Of a stretch of DNA of 21,319 nt, positions 6,624 to 14,274 are shown piece after piece. Each line of letters begins with the position of its first letter. Position 1 is the stretch's first letter. The notes beneath the pieces were generated by a model that was not told where the DNA came from, did no database searches, and worked only from the letters and a program-made list of their open reading frames with translations. The position numbers were made by a program, and so were the translations under genes. This stretch comes from Methanolinea sp. UBA473 (GTDB lineage: Archaea > Halobacteriota > Methanomicrobia > Methanomicrobiales > Methanospirillaceae). The DNA lies in NCBI GenBank assembly GCA_002509495.1, contig DAEV01000002.1:1-21319 (forward strand). Reading direction: 5' to 3'.

Positions 6624-7673
6624 ATGTCCGCCGGTGAGATGCTCGTCGAGGGGATCGCGCTCCTCGGAGATGACCTTCTGGAACGCCCTGTCACCCTGGC
6701 AGTGCAGGACGGCAGGATCCACCGGATCGAGGAATTGTCCGCCATACCCCCGGGCGCGCCCTGGATCTGCCCGGCACTTTTCAATGCCCACACCCATGTA
6801 GGAGACAGCCTTGCCATGGATATTGCCGCACAGGGAAGCCTGGAAGACCTTGTCACTCCGCCCAGTGGCCTGAAACACCGCATCCTTGCGGACGCACCCC
6901 GCGGGACACTCGTCCGGGGAATGCGGGCGACCGTTAAGGATATGATTCGGTCCGGAACCGCAGGATTCGCCGATTTCCGTGAAGGGGGGCGATCCGGTGT
7001 GGAAGCCCTCCTTTCCGCAGCCGGGGGGCTCTCATGCGCCCCGGTCATCTTCGGGCGCGAGGGCGGGGAACTCCACGGGCATGGTTTGGGCGTGAGCAGC
7101 ACGCGGGATGTGCCCGGGCTCGAAGAGAAAGTCTCCGCCGCGAGGGACGCAGGAAAGCTGATAGCATTCCATGCCGGGGAGCGTGACTCGTCCGATGTCG
7201 ATTCCGCCCTGGCGTTCGATCCCGATCTCCTGATCCATTGCACCCATGCCAACACCCGCCAGTTACGCGAGTGCGCGGAGCGATCCATTCCCATCGCCGT
7301 CTGCCCGCGTGCGAACTGGCGGCTGAAGGTCGCACGTTCGGCCGCAACTCCCCCCATACGGCGCATGCACGAGCTGGGATGCAGTGTCCTCCTCGGAACC
7401 GACAATGTCATGTTTGTTCAGCCCGACCTGTGGCGTGAACTCTCATTCCTTTACACGGTCTACGGGACGAATCCCTGCGACGCGCTCCGATCTGCTGTTG
7501 CTGGTTCAGAGTTTTTATCCCGTCCTTTTTTTATAAAAGAGGGAAATTACGCGAATTTCCTCCTCCTCGACTGCTCGCGCTCCAGCCTGTCTCTCAGCCG
7601 CAGCCTGCAAACAAGCCTTGTAAATCGGGCCGGTCCGGAGAATATCGTGAGAAAGGTTTTAAATTTAGGATAG
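6624..7673 (+). CDS. Amidohydrolase-superfamily metal-dependent hydrolase
   Basis: A 349-residue protein of the TIM-barrel amidohydrolase superfamily, in the style of cytosine/adenosine-type deaminases. Metal and catalytic motifs appear in order: HTH in NAHTHVGD (H56, H58), HAGE (H183, E186), HCTHAN (H205, H208) and LGTDN (D260). An N-terminal beta-strand segment precedes the barrel, as in this superfamily. At 349 residues it is shorter than typical 5'-methylthioadenosine/SAH deaminases (about 420-430), so the substrate is uncertain; a deaminase on a nucleoside-like substrate is only a guess. ATG 6624 is chosen from the promoter distance; an in-frame ATG lies 5 codons later. Its end overlaps the promoter of the following UspA gene. 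Confidence 0.85.
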   Translation: MSAGEMLVEGIALLGDDLLERPVTLAVQDGRIHRIEELSAIPPGAPWICPALFNAHTHVGDSLAMDIAAQGSLEDLVTPPSGLKHRILADAPRGTLVRGMRATVKDMIRSGTAGFADFREGGRSGVEALLSAAGGLSCAPVIFGREGGELHGHGLGVSSTRDVPGLEEKVSAARDAGKLIAFHAGERDSSDVDSALAFDPDLLIHCTHANTRQLRECAERSIPIAVCPRANWRLKVARSAATPPIRRMHELGCSVLLGTDNVMFVQPDLWRELSFLYTVYGTNPCDALRSAVAGSEFLSRPFFIKEGNYANFLLLDCSRSSLSLSRSLQTSLVNRAGPENIVRKVLNLG

Positions 7674-7701
7674 ACATTAATATAGGAGACTGTTCTGGGA
7701 G
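7657..7701 (+). promoter_or_regulatory. Promoter and RBS of the UspA-CBS pair
   Basis: TTTTAAATTT at 7657-7666 is a good TATA box lying in the last codons of the amidohydrolase gene. Transcription would start near 7687-7692. GGGAG at 7697-7701 is a ribosome binding site 5 nt before the UspA ATG at 7707. Confidence 0.55.
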
Positions 7702-7706
7702 ATATT

Positions 7707-8144
7707 ATGTTCGAGCAGATACTGGTAGCCATAGACGGATCAAAGATAGGGCAGAGGGCGCTGGAGATCGCACTGGAAGAGGCCCGTGTGTGGAAGGCCA
7801 GGGTCCATGTCGTGTACGTGGTAGAGACCGGGCTCTTTTCTTCGCTTCCCATGGACAGCACCTGGGAAATTATGTACAGCATGCTGGAGAAGGAGGGACA
7901 GGACGTCCTTGCTGCCGCCAAACAGTCCGCAGAGGCAAAAGGAGTGACCATGGAGGTGCATGTACGCCAGGGTCATGCCGGCAACGAGATCGTCAAGGCA
8001 TGCTCCGAATACAATGCGGACCTCGTGATCGTGGGCTCCCACGGCAAGAGCGAGGTGGACCGGCTCCTCCTCGGAAGCGTGAGTTCCTTTGTCGTATCCA
8101 ACAGCAAAGTGGCTGTCCTGGTGGTGAGACCATCCCGGAAATGA
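7707..8144 (+). CDS. Universal stress protein (UspA family)
   Basis: A 145-residue single-domain Usp with the Rossmann-like alpha/beta fold. The N-terminal strand ILVAIDGS carries the conserved Asp. The ATP-binding motif G-2x-G-9x-G-S/T is intact (G110, G113, G123, S124), so it should bind ATP rather than be of the non-binding type. It likely acts as a cytosolic nucleotide-binding dimer. Its stop overlaps the start of the CBS protein by 4 nt (ATGA), so the two products are probably made together, which suggests linked adenine-nucleotide sensing. Confidence 0.93.
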   Translation: MFEQILVAIDGSKIGQRALEIALEEARVWKARVHVVYVVETGLFSSLPMDSTWEIMYSMLEKEGQDVLAAAKQSAEAKGVTMEVHVRQGHAGNEIVKACSEYNADLVIVGSHGKSEVDRLLLGSVSSFVVSNSKVAVLVVRPSRK

Positions 8145-8986
8145 ACGTCGCAGACTTCATGACCTCCGACGTGGTTTCCGTCGAGATCCCTGGAAACCGG
8201 GAGGACGTGCTTAAGATCCTTAAACGCACAGGGATTTCCGGAGTCCCGGTGCTGAAGAACAATAAGCTCGTAGGCATCATCACCAGAAAAGATCTTCTCC
8301 GTAAGTCCGAAGAGACCCAGTTAGGGCTCCTCATGACCGGAGACCCTGTCACAATAAAATCCGATGCCACGGTTCAGGAGGCTGCGGAACTTTTAATCAA
8401 GGAAAATGTCCGCAGATTGCCGGTGATGGAGGACGATCGACTGGTCGGGCTCCTCTCGGTCGCAGACCTCATCGCAGCCATCGCCCAGCAGCGGATCAAG
8501 GAAGAGATCAAGGAGAGATATATCAGCCAGACCTTCGCCATCTGGGAGGAGACCCCCCTTCCCCTTGTGGGGAGGATCATGGAGATCTCGGGCTTTGATG
8601 CGATACCCATCCTGGATGCCGAGAGCAAACTGCAGGGGATCATCTCGGAACGCGACCTTATCCGTCACTCATCCATCGAGGATATGGTGGAGGTGAGCGA
8701 CTTTTCCAACGGGACCGATGACGACGAATGGACATGGGAGAGCATCCGCGACATGCATACCATCAGTTACGGGATCTCCAAGATCCAGCTCCCGGACCGG
8801 CCCGTGAAGACCGCGATGGTCAAGAATGTCATCTCAGTTCCCCTCAACGCCGAGGTGAGCGAATGTGCCCTGAAGATGAAACGGGCACGGGTGGACCAGC
8901 TGCCGGTGATCAACGGGGACAAGAAACTGGTAGCCATGCTCTTTGACCGGGACCTGATCAAAGCACTCTGCAGGAATGCGGCATAA
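8141..8986 (+). CDS. Four-CBS-domain protein
   Basis: A 281-residue protein made only of CBS motifs. CBS1 is about 1-55 (GISGVPVL, LVGIITRKDLL), CBS2 about 63-117 (VRRLPVM, LVGLLSVADLI), CBS3 about 120-185 (FDAIPIL, LQGIISERDLI) and CBS4 about 220-281 (VDQLPVI, LVAMLFDRDLI). Two Bateman modules should result, typically binding AMP, ATP or SAM. No catalytic or DNA-binding domain is fused, so it is a stand-alone sensor. An acidic linker (TDDDEWTWE) lies between CBS3 and CBS4. The coupled start inside the UspA stop codon sets the N-terminus at MNVADFMTSDVVSV, which fits a CBS domain. Confidence 0.9.
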   Translation: MNVADFMTSDVVSVEIPGNREDVLKILKRTGISGVPVLKNNKLVGIITRKDLLRKSEETQLGLLMTGDPVTIKSDATVQEAAELLIKENVRRLPVMEDDRLVGLLSVADLIAAIAQQRIKEEIKERYISQTFAIWEETPLPLVGRIMEISGFDAIPILDAESKLQGIISERDLIRHSSIEDMVEVSDFSNGTDDDEWTWESIRDMHTISYGISKIQLPDRPVKTAMVKNVISVPLNAEVSECALKMKRARVDQLPVINGDKKLVAMLFDRDLIKALCRNAA

Positions 8987-8992
8987 TAAAAA

Positions 8993-9070
8993 CTTTTAAA
9001 TTTTGAAAACACATTCTATAACCTGAAGCGCTTTTGAGCATTTTTGGCGTTTTGTAAATATTTTAAGGTG
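8993..9070 (+). promoter_or_regulatory. Promoter and leader of psmB
   Basis: CTTTTAAATTTT at 8993-9004 is a TATA candidate just after the CBS stop. The predicted leader of about 45-50 nt is T-rich and ends with the ribosome binding site AGGTG at 9066-9070, 5 nt before the ATG at 9076. The same T-rich sequence may also end the UspA-CBS transcript. Confidence 0.5.
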
Positions 9071-9075
9071 TTTGT

Positions 9076-9717
9076 ATGAACCAACAGTATCAGGAGTCCC
9101 TCAAGGGAACCACCACGGCAGGTCTGGTATTCGAAGAAGGGGTAATCCTCGCTTCCGAGATGAGGGCCACCATGGGATACATGATTGCCACCAAGAAGGC
9201 AAAGAAGATCTATCAGATAGCGGACCGTATCGGCATGACCACCGCGGGAGGCGTGGGCGACGCACAGCAGCTTGCCAGGTTGATGACCGTGGAGTGCAGC
9301 CTCTACGAGATCCGTCGCGGCAGGCCGATGACGGTGGGAGCCGCAGCCACACTGCTTTCCAATATCCTGAACAACAACCGCTATTATCCCTATTACGTTC
9401 AGCTTCTGGTCGGTGGTGTCGACGAACGCGGTCCGAACCTCTTTGCGGTCGACGCACTGGGAGGCGCATCCAGGGAAGAGGAGCTGGTAGCCACGGGATC
9501 GGGATCTCCCATGGCGTACGGCGTGCTGGAGGACCGGTATCGAAAGGGAATGAAGGAAGAAGAGGCCGTAGCCCTGGCCGTGAGGGGTGTCAGGGCGGCG
9601 ATCAAGAGAGACGCCGGATCCGGGGAAGGGATCCACGTCGTGGTGATCACGAAGGATAGTTACCGTGAGATTACGGATCAGGAAATCACCGAGAAATACG
9701 CAACTATCCCTGCATAA
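9076..9717 (+). CDS. psmB: 20S proteasome beta subunit precursor
   Basis: A 213-residue precursor of the catalytic beta subunit. An 11-residue propeptide ending KG is followed by TTTAGLVF, so autocleavage after G11 exposes the nucleophile T12. In mature numbering E17, R19 and K33 are present (archaeal beta subunits such as Thermoplasma also have E17), and the GSGSP loop and KRDAGSG segment supply the remaining active-site residues. It assembles with alpha subunits into the cytosolic 20S core; no alpha gene is in the window. FttA begins 20 nt downstream. Confidence 0.97.
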   Translation: MNQQYQESLKGTTTAGLVFEEGVILASEMRATMGYMIATKKAKKIYQIADRIGMTTAGGVGDAQQLARLMTVECSLYEIRRGRPMTVGAAATLLSNILNNNRYYPYYVQLLVGGVDERGPNLFAVDALGGASREEELVATGSGSPMAYGVLEDRYRKGMKEEEAVALAVRGVRAAIKRDAGSGEGIHVVVITKDSYREITDQEITEKYATIPA

Positions 9718-9719
9718 TC

Positions 9720-9725
9720 TTTTTT
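9720..9725 (+). terminator. T6 tract between psmB and FttA
   Basis: Six consecutive T start 3 nt after the psmB stop and 12 nt before the FttA ATG. U-rich tracts are the sites of archaeal 3' end formation, so this may be a partial terminator inside a bicistronic unit. It might instead just be AT-rich leader sequence. Confidence 0.35.
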
Positions 9726-9737
9726 AGGACGATTTTA

Positions 9738-11627
9738 ATGCTGATCGAAGAGAGGCTACAGGAGCTTAAGAATAAGATAAACGGGAAAGTCCCTGCCGGG
9801 ATTACCGTCTCCCAGGTGGAGTTTGAGGGGCCGGAGCTGGTCCTTTATACCGACGATCCCAAAAAATTTGCAGACCAGGCAGATCTCATCAAGATCCTGG
9901 CCCGGGACCTGCGCAAGCGGATCGTAGTACGACCCAATGTACTGGAAGACCCCGACAAGGCGCTCCAGGACATCCGGGCTGTGGTCGCAGAGAATGCCGG
10001 GATCACGGATATTTACTTTGATGCAGACACCGGCGAAGTCCTGATCGAAGCAGAAAAGCCCGGTGTGGTGATCGGCAAGAACGGGGCCACGCTCCGCGAG
10101 ATCACGAAGCACATCGGATGGACGCCGAAGGTCGTGCGCACACCTCCCATCGAGAGCACGACGGTCAAACAGATACGACAGTACCTCCGTTCCGTCAATG
10201 AGGAACGGAAAACCTTCCTGCGCACGATTGGGCGCCGGATCCACCGCGATGTGATCGCCAGGGACCAGTGGGTGCGTGTCACCATGCTCGGCTGCTGCCG
10301 CGAGGTGGGGAGGGCCGCATTCCTCCTCACGACCCCCGAGTCCCGCGTTCTGATCGACTGCGGGGAGAAGCCGGACAACAGCAACAGCACGCCTTACCTG
10401 TATGTCCCGGAGATCCATCCCCTTTCCCAGCTGGACGCGGTAGTTCTTACCCATGCCCACCTGGACCACTGCGCCCTGGTGCCGCTTCTGTACAAATACG
10501 GCTATGACGGTCCTGTATACAGCACTCCTCCCACCCGCGACCTTTCCGCAATGCTGCAGCTGGACTACCTTGATGTCGTATCCAAGGAAGACAGGAAGAT
10601 TCCGTACAGTTCCCACGAAGTGAAAAATTATATCAAGCACTCCATCACGCTGAATTACGGAAGCGTCACCGACATCGCCCCGGACATCAAGCTTACCTTC
10701 CACAACGCCGGCCATATCCTGGGGTCTGCCGTCGCCCACTTCCACATTGGCGACGGGCTGTACAATATCGCATTTACCGGGGATTTCAACTTCAGTAAGA
10801 GCCGTCTCTTCAACCCGGCCACCAACATCTTCCCCAGGCTCGAAGCCCTGGTGATGGAGAGCACCTACGGAGGGAGCAACGACGTGCAGCCTCTCCGGGG
10901 CGAAGCGGAGGAGAAACTCTACGAGACGGTGAACACCATCCTGCGAAGGGGAGGCAAGGTCATCATTCCCGCCTTTGCGGTGGGCAGATCCCAGGAAGTG
11001 ATGCTTGCCCTTGAGGAGGGGATCCGCCGGGAGAAGATCCCGAACGTGAAGATCTACCTGGACGGAATGATCAGGGAGGCCACTGCGATCCACACCACCT
11101 ATCCGGAATATTTAAACAGCGATCTTCGGAACCAGATCTTCAAGGAGGGCCTAAACCCGTTCCTCGCAGAATGTTTCGTCCAGGTGGATTCCTCCGAGCT
11201 CCGCGAGAAAGTGATCAACGGGGATCCCTGCGTGATCCTCACGACATCCGGGATGCTGAACGGGGGGCCGGTGATGGAGTACCTGAGTAACCTGGCACAG
11301 GACGAACGCAACGCCCTGGTATTCGTGGGATACCAGGCCGATGGGACACTCGGGCGGCGCATCCAGAAAGGCTGGCGCGAAGTGCCTATCGGGCGGCGGG
11401 AGACCATCGTGATCAACCTGGAAATCGTGACCATCGACGGGTTCTCCGGGCACTCGGACCGGAAACAGCTGATGAGTTACATTGCCCACATCCAGCCCCG
11501 CCCCGAGAAGATCTTCACGGTGCACGGGGACGAGAACAGCACCATCGACCTTGCCAGCTCCCTTTACAAACGCTATCATATCGAGACGCACTCCCCCATG
11601 AACCTGGAGACGTACCGGATGGTATGA
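9738..11627 (+). CDS. FttA/aCPSF1, archaeal transcription termination endonuclease
   Basis: A 629-residue KH/metallo-beta-lactamase/beta-CASP protein. N-terminal KH domains span about 1-145, the second with GKNG at 113-116. The lactamase core has HAHLDH (H239, H241, D243, H244), the later GHILGSA and FTGDF motifs, and the beta-CASP part has ESTYGG, PAFAVGRSQE, TTSGM and the closing FSGHSD and VHGDE. Homologues cleave nascent RNA at U-rich sites and terminate transcription genome-wide in archaea. All catalytic motifs are present and the length is normal. It follows psmB after 20 nt and overlaps the MFS gene by ATGA, so the three are probably co-transcribed. AGGA lies about 8 nt before the ATG. 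Confidence 0.97.
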   Translation: MLIEERLQELKNKINGKVPAGITVSQVEFEGPELVLYTDDPKKFADQADLIKILARDLRKRIVVRPNVLEDPDKALQDIRAVVAENAGITDIYFDADTGEVLIEAEKPGVVIGKNGATLREITKHIGWTPKVVRTPPIESTTVKQIRQYLRSVNEERKTFLRTIGRRIHRDVIARDQWVRVTMLGCCREVGRAAFLLTTPESRVLIDCGEKPDNSNSTPYLYVPEIHPLSQLDAVVLTHAHLDHCALVPLLYKYGYDGPVYSTPPTRDLSAMLQLDYLDVVSKEDRKIPYSSHEVKNYIKHSITLNYGSVTDIAPDIKLTFHNAGHILGSAVAHFHIGDGLYNIAFTGDFNFSKSRLFNPATNIFPRLEALVMESTYGGSNDVQPLRGEAEEKLYETVNTILRRGGKVIIPAFAVGRSQEVMLALEEGIRREKIPNVKIYLDGMIREATAIHTTYPEYLNSDLRNQIFKEGLNPFLAECFVQVDSSELREKVINGDPCVILTTSGMLNGGPVMEYLSNLAQDERNALVFVGYQADGTLGRRIQKGWREVPIGRRETIVINLEIVTIDGFSGHSDRKQLMSYIAHIQPRPEKIFTVHGDENSTIDLASSLYKRYHIETHSPMNLETYRMV

Positions 11628-12715
11628 GAGCCCGCCTCCCGGTTCTTTTCGGGGTATTCGGGGTGATGGCGCTCTCGAACGCCATCGTTCCCGTTCTCCC
11701 TCTGCTCGCGGAAGGGGCAACCGTCCAGGGTGCGATCTATTCGGCCTATTTTCTCGGAGCCCTCCTCCTTGTTCTCCCCGCAGGATTCCTTGCCGATCGG
11801 ATCGGTGAACGGCCACTGATCCGGGCAGGCCTCCTTCTGACCCTGGGAAGCGGCCTTGCCCTGTGCTTCGCCGACTCCCCCGTATTGATCCTTTCAGCCC
11901 GGCTGGTGGAGGGATTCGCAGCGGGCCTCTTTGTTCCCGCTTCCCTGGCCCTGCTGAACTCGAGACCCGACCACGATCGGATGAGCGGTTATTTCATGGC
12001 GCTCCTCAACCTGGGGCTGGTCAGCGGACTGGTAGCGGCTGGTTTCCTCGTCCGCATGAGCGGTAACGAGTACGCCGGAGTCATCGCCTTTACGGGATTC
12101 TGTCTGGTTCCCTTCGCCCTTTCCATATTCATGCCGGAGAAGGTCCCGTCCCGAACACTTCCCCCCGAATCCCGGAAGGAGTCCTTCTTCCGGATCTCTC
12201 ACCTTCTCTCGAATTACTTCTGGCTCTGGCTCTCGGCTGTGGTGCTGATCGGGATCACAGGGGCTCTTACTGCACACTATCCCGAATATACCGACCTTCC
12301 ACCGGACCTCATCTCCGTCCAGATCGCAGCCATGTCGGTTGCGACCGCAGTCGCCATCCTGCTCACCTCGCACAGCCGCTTCGATCCGGTGGCCCTCATC
12401 CGCATCGCTTCCGTTGCCATGGCGGCAGGGGTCCTCCTGGTCATCGTTTCCCCCTGGGGATTCCTTGTCGTCGGGTGGCTTGCAGGCATGGTCATGGTCG
12501 CCCAGCTCTCCTTCCTGGCGATTGCCGAACCCAGGCAGGGACTTGTGATGGGGCTCTTTTCCACGGCCAGCTACGGAGGAATGGCTCTCCTCCCGTTCAT
12601 CGCAGGAGTCCTGGTCGAAGGGTTCGGTTTTCTCCCTGCCTTCTGCGCATTGGCTGCCTCCACCCTTCTCATCGCAGCGACCATCGGGCGCTGCCGGTGC
12701 AGGGCTGCGGTGTGA
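11624..12715 (+). CDS. Major facilitator superfamily permease
   Basis: A 363-residue integral membrane protein with about 11-12 hydrophobic helices. GFLADRIGERPLI (about 55-67) is MFS motif A between helices 2 and 3, and RLVEGFAAGLFVPAS matches helix 4 of drug/metabolite-type transporters. It is short for MFS (usually about 400) but shows no break. The start overlaps the FttA stop (ATGA), implying translational coupling that may be incidental. Substrate cannot be inferred. It ends with a short Arg/Cys-rich cytosolic tail (GRCRCRAAV). Confidence 0.88.
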   Translation: MRARLPVLFGVFGVMALSNAIVPVLPLLAEGATVQGAIYSAYFLGALLLVLPAGFLADRIGERPLIRAGLLLTLGSGLALCFADSPVLILSARLVEGFAAGLFVPASLALLNSRPDHDRMSGYFMALLNLGLVSGLVAAGFLVRMSGNEYAGVIAFTGFCLVPFALSIFMPEKVPSRTLPPESRKESFFRISHLLSNYFWLWLSAVVLIGITGALTAHYPEYTDLPPDLISVQIAAMSVATAVAILLTSHSRFDPVALIRIASVAMAAGVLLVIVSPWGFLVVGWLAGMVMVAQLSFLAIAEPRQGLVMGLFSTASYGGMALLPFIAGVLVEGFGFLPAFCALAASTLLIAATIGRCRCRAAV

Positions 12716-12759
12716 TCTGAGCCGGTCTCTCAATAGTCCCTATCCAGCAGGTTGATCCG

Positions 12760-12778
12760 CCGCGGGGGCGCCCCGCGG
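12760..12778. repeat. GC palindrome, 8-bp stem
   Basis: CCGCGGGG and CCCCGCGG pair perfectly around GCG. Bases 12760-12776 are the reverse complement of 5369-5385 downstream of Pelota, showing that this is a dispersed element and not only a local terminator. No T-tract follows. Confidence 0.6.
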
Positions 12779-12799
12779 GGGCGGCGGGGGTCATCGTGT
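12775..12799. repeat. 25-bp direct repeat, copy 1
   Basis: GCGGGGGCGGCGGGG followed by GTCATCGTGT. It matches 12881-12905 at 23 of 25 positions; the two differences are an adjacent GT/TG swap. A GGGGG stretch follows both copies after a few bases. Confidence 0.65.
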
Positions 12800-12810
12800 G
12801 GGGGATTCCC

Positions 12811-12870
12811 GGAAAACGTAACAATAGGCCCACTGCAGGTGGCCCCGGGGTTCGAAGGGGCGGAGCCCCT
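12811..12870. repeat. GC-rich intergenic repeat, diverged copy
   Basis: It shares GAAAACGTA, then CAGGTGGCC, a G-run, TTCGA and a GGGGC-GGA-GCCCC inverted repeat with the unit at about 41-95 of the window start. Order and spacing are kept while the linkers vary, which marks it as the same family some 12.7 kb away. Confidence 0.6.
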
Positions 12871-12880
12871 CGCGGTATTC

Positions 12881-12905
12881 GCGGGGGCGGCGGGGTGCAT
12901 CGTGT
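12881..12905. repeat. 25-bp direct repeat, copy 2
   Basis: Second copy of the element at 12775-12799 in the same orientation, 106 bp downstream. The interval between the two holds the diverged GAAAACGTA-type repeat, so the block looks nested. Confidence 0.65.
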
Positions 12906-13129
12906 CAGGTGTGTGGGGGTGACAACTTCCATATATGCAGCGCTTTCTGATCAACTAGATCATCATATAACGCTCTCAGGACCCTGAAGCCCCCACCACA
13001 TTGGCAGCCTTGCATTGCGGGTCATCTCCCTGGAACATGTCAGGCATCCGCAGGTGAACCAGTGTGGGAGGGAGGAACACCTGTCGACCGGGTAAAGATT
13101 GATGTAGTCCTTCCACCAAGAACCTGCCC

Positions 13130-13651
13130 ATGGTTTGGTATTTCGATCTCCCCTACTGGGACCCGTACCTGGTGGGAGTAGGCATCGGGCTCCTCGTATG
13201 CCTGGCATTTCTCCTCTCCGATAGGCCGATCGGATGCTCCACCGCGTTTGTGAAAATCCGGGGCCTGATCGAAAAATTGATCAGGGGTCCGAAGGTGGAG
13301 GCCATGGAGTATTATCGCCAGATACCCCCGAGGGTCGACTGGCAGTTCATGATCGTGCCCGGCATCATGATCGGTGCGTTTTTCTCATCCGTACTGGGAG
13401 GGACCTTCAGCCCCGGCTGGATCCCTCCCCTGTGGCAGCAGACCTTCGGGGGAACTATCTACCTGCGGGTCCTGGTCGCACTGCTCGGGGGGATATTCCT
13501 TGCAATGGGAGCAAGGTGGGCGGGCGGCTGCACCAGCGGGCACGGGATCAGCGGATCGCTCCAGCTCTCGGTCGCAAGCATCGTCTCGGCCGCCTGCTTC
13601 TTTGCCGGGGGGATCCTGACCGCGATGGTGCTGATCCATGTCATCGGGTGA
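13130..13651 (+). CDS. YeeE/YedE-family transporter, N-terminal half protein
   Basis: A 173-residue membrane protein of the YeeE/YedE (TsuA-like) family, linked to uptake of thiosulfate or related sulfur species. Hydrophobic helices lie at about 12-30, 73-90, 108-127 and 148-170. The family signature ARWAGGCTSGHGISG carries C134, and C36 sits in a second GCSTAF motif; such cysteines line the substrate path in TsuA. It is half the size of the single-chain TsuA, and the other half is the next gene. Start ATG 13130 has no clear ribosome binding site. Substrate in this organism is unproven; no TusA-type sulfur carrier is next to it. Confidence 0.85.
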   Translation: MVWYFDLPYWDPYLVGVGIGLLVCLAFLLSDRPIGCSTAFVKIRGLIEKLIRGPKVEAMEYYRQIPPRVDWQFMIVPGIMIGAFFSSVLGGTFSPGWIPPLWQQTFGGTIYLRVLVALLGGIFLAMGARWAGGCTSGHGISGSLQLSVASIVSAACFFAGGILTAMVLIHVIG

Positions 13652-13660
13652 GGGGGGACC

Positions 13661-14221
13661 ATGAACCTTACAATCCTGCGGAAGAACGAGAGGGCGCAGG
13701 TCGTTCTCGGTCTCCTCATCGGTATCGCCTTCGGTTTCCTCCTCCAGAAGGGACAGGTCACCTCGTATGACGTGATCATGGGGCAACTCCTGCTCATCGA
13801 CTTCACCGTGGTAAAGGTCATGGGGTCTGCGATCCTCACCGGGATGATCGGATTCTATCTTCTCAGGAACAGGGGACTTGTCCAGCGCCATGTCCGGACC
13901 GGGTCGTGGGGATCGAACGTAATCGGTGGTCTAATCTTCGGACTCGGGTTCGGGCTGCTTGGGTACTGCCCGGGGACCGTCGCGGGTGCGGTGGGGCAGG
14001 GAAGCCTGGATGCCCTCTTCGGCGGGGTGATCGGGCTACTCATCGGGGCAGGGATCTTCGCCAGGGTATATCCCGTCCTCTCGAAGAAGATCCTCAACCG
14101 GGGCGCCTTCAAGTCCACGCTGATCCCTGACCTACTTCACGTCCAGGAGCAGACCGCAGTCGTGCTCATGGCGATCGGGATCGTGGTTGTCCTCGGCGGA
14201 CTGGAGATCCTGGGGTTCTGA
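13661..14221 (+). CDS. YeeE/YedE-family transporter, C-terminal half protein
   Basis: A 186-residue membrane protein with about five hydrophobic helices and the family motif GLLGYCPGTVAGAVGQG holding C103. It complements the preceding gene, with 9 nt between them and a G-rich ribosome binding site (GAGGGGG) overlapping that stop region. Two half-length subunits in tandem are a known layout for this family, so this is a split transporter and not a broken gene. Both halves keep their cysteine motifs. It converges on the winged-helix regulator with 53 nt between stops. Confidence 0.85.
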   Translation: MNLTILRKNERAQVVLGLLIGIAFGFLLQKGQVTSYDVIMGQLLLIDFTVVKVMGSAILTGMIGFYLLRNRGLVQRHVRTGSWGSNVIGGLIFGLGFGLLGYCPGTVAGAVGQGSLDALFGGVIGLLIGAGIFARVYPVLSKKILNRGAFKSTLIPDLLHVQEQTAVVLMAIGIVVVLGGLEILGF

Positions 14222-14274
14222 AAAAGGGGGTTCTTTCGGTCGGTCCTCAAGGAATGCCGGGTACAGAGGGGATA

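Larger units (their letters stand above)
12716..13129. other. Repeat-rich intergenic gap before the YeeE pair
   Basis: No gene is supported in these 414 bases. From left to right it holds a perfect 8-bp GC palindrome (12760-12778), two near-identical 25-bp repeats, a member of the GAAAACGTA/CAGGTGGCC repeat family, and an AT-rich stretch at 12928-12975 with GATC-AACTA-GATC and CATATAAC. The latter could be a promoter or operator about 160-200 nt upstream of the transporter genes. Weak ORFs on both strands resemble nothing known. Confidence 0.5.

Noticed and set aside
9756..11093. A 445-codon minus-strand frame opposite FttA
   Set aside because: Antisense shadow of a gene with complete catalytic motifs; no family resemblance of its own.
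12963..13208. An 81-codon minus ORF with several Cys, overlapping the YeeE start
   Set aside because: The cysteines are irregular, and the frame overlaps a clear membrane-transporter gene.
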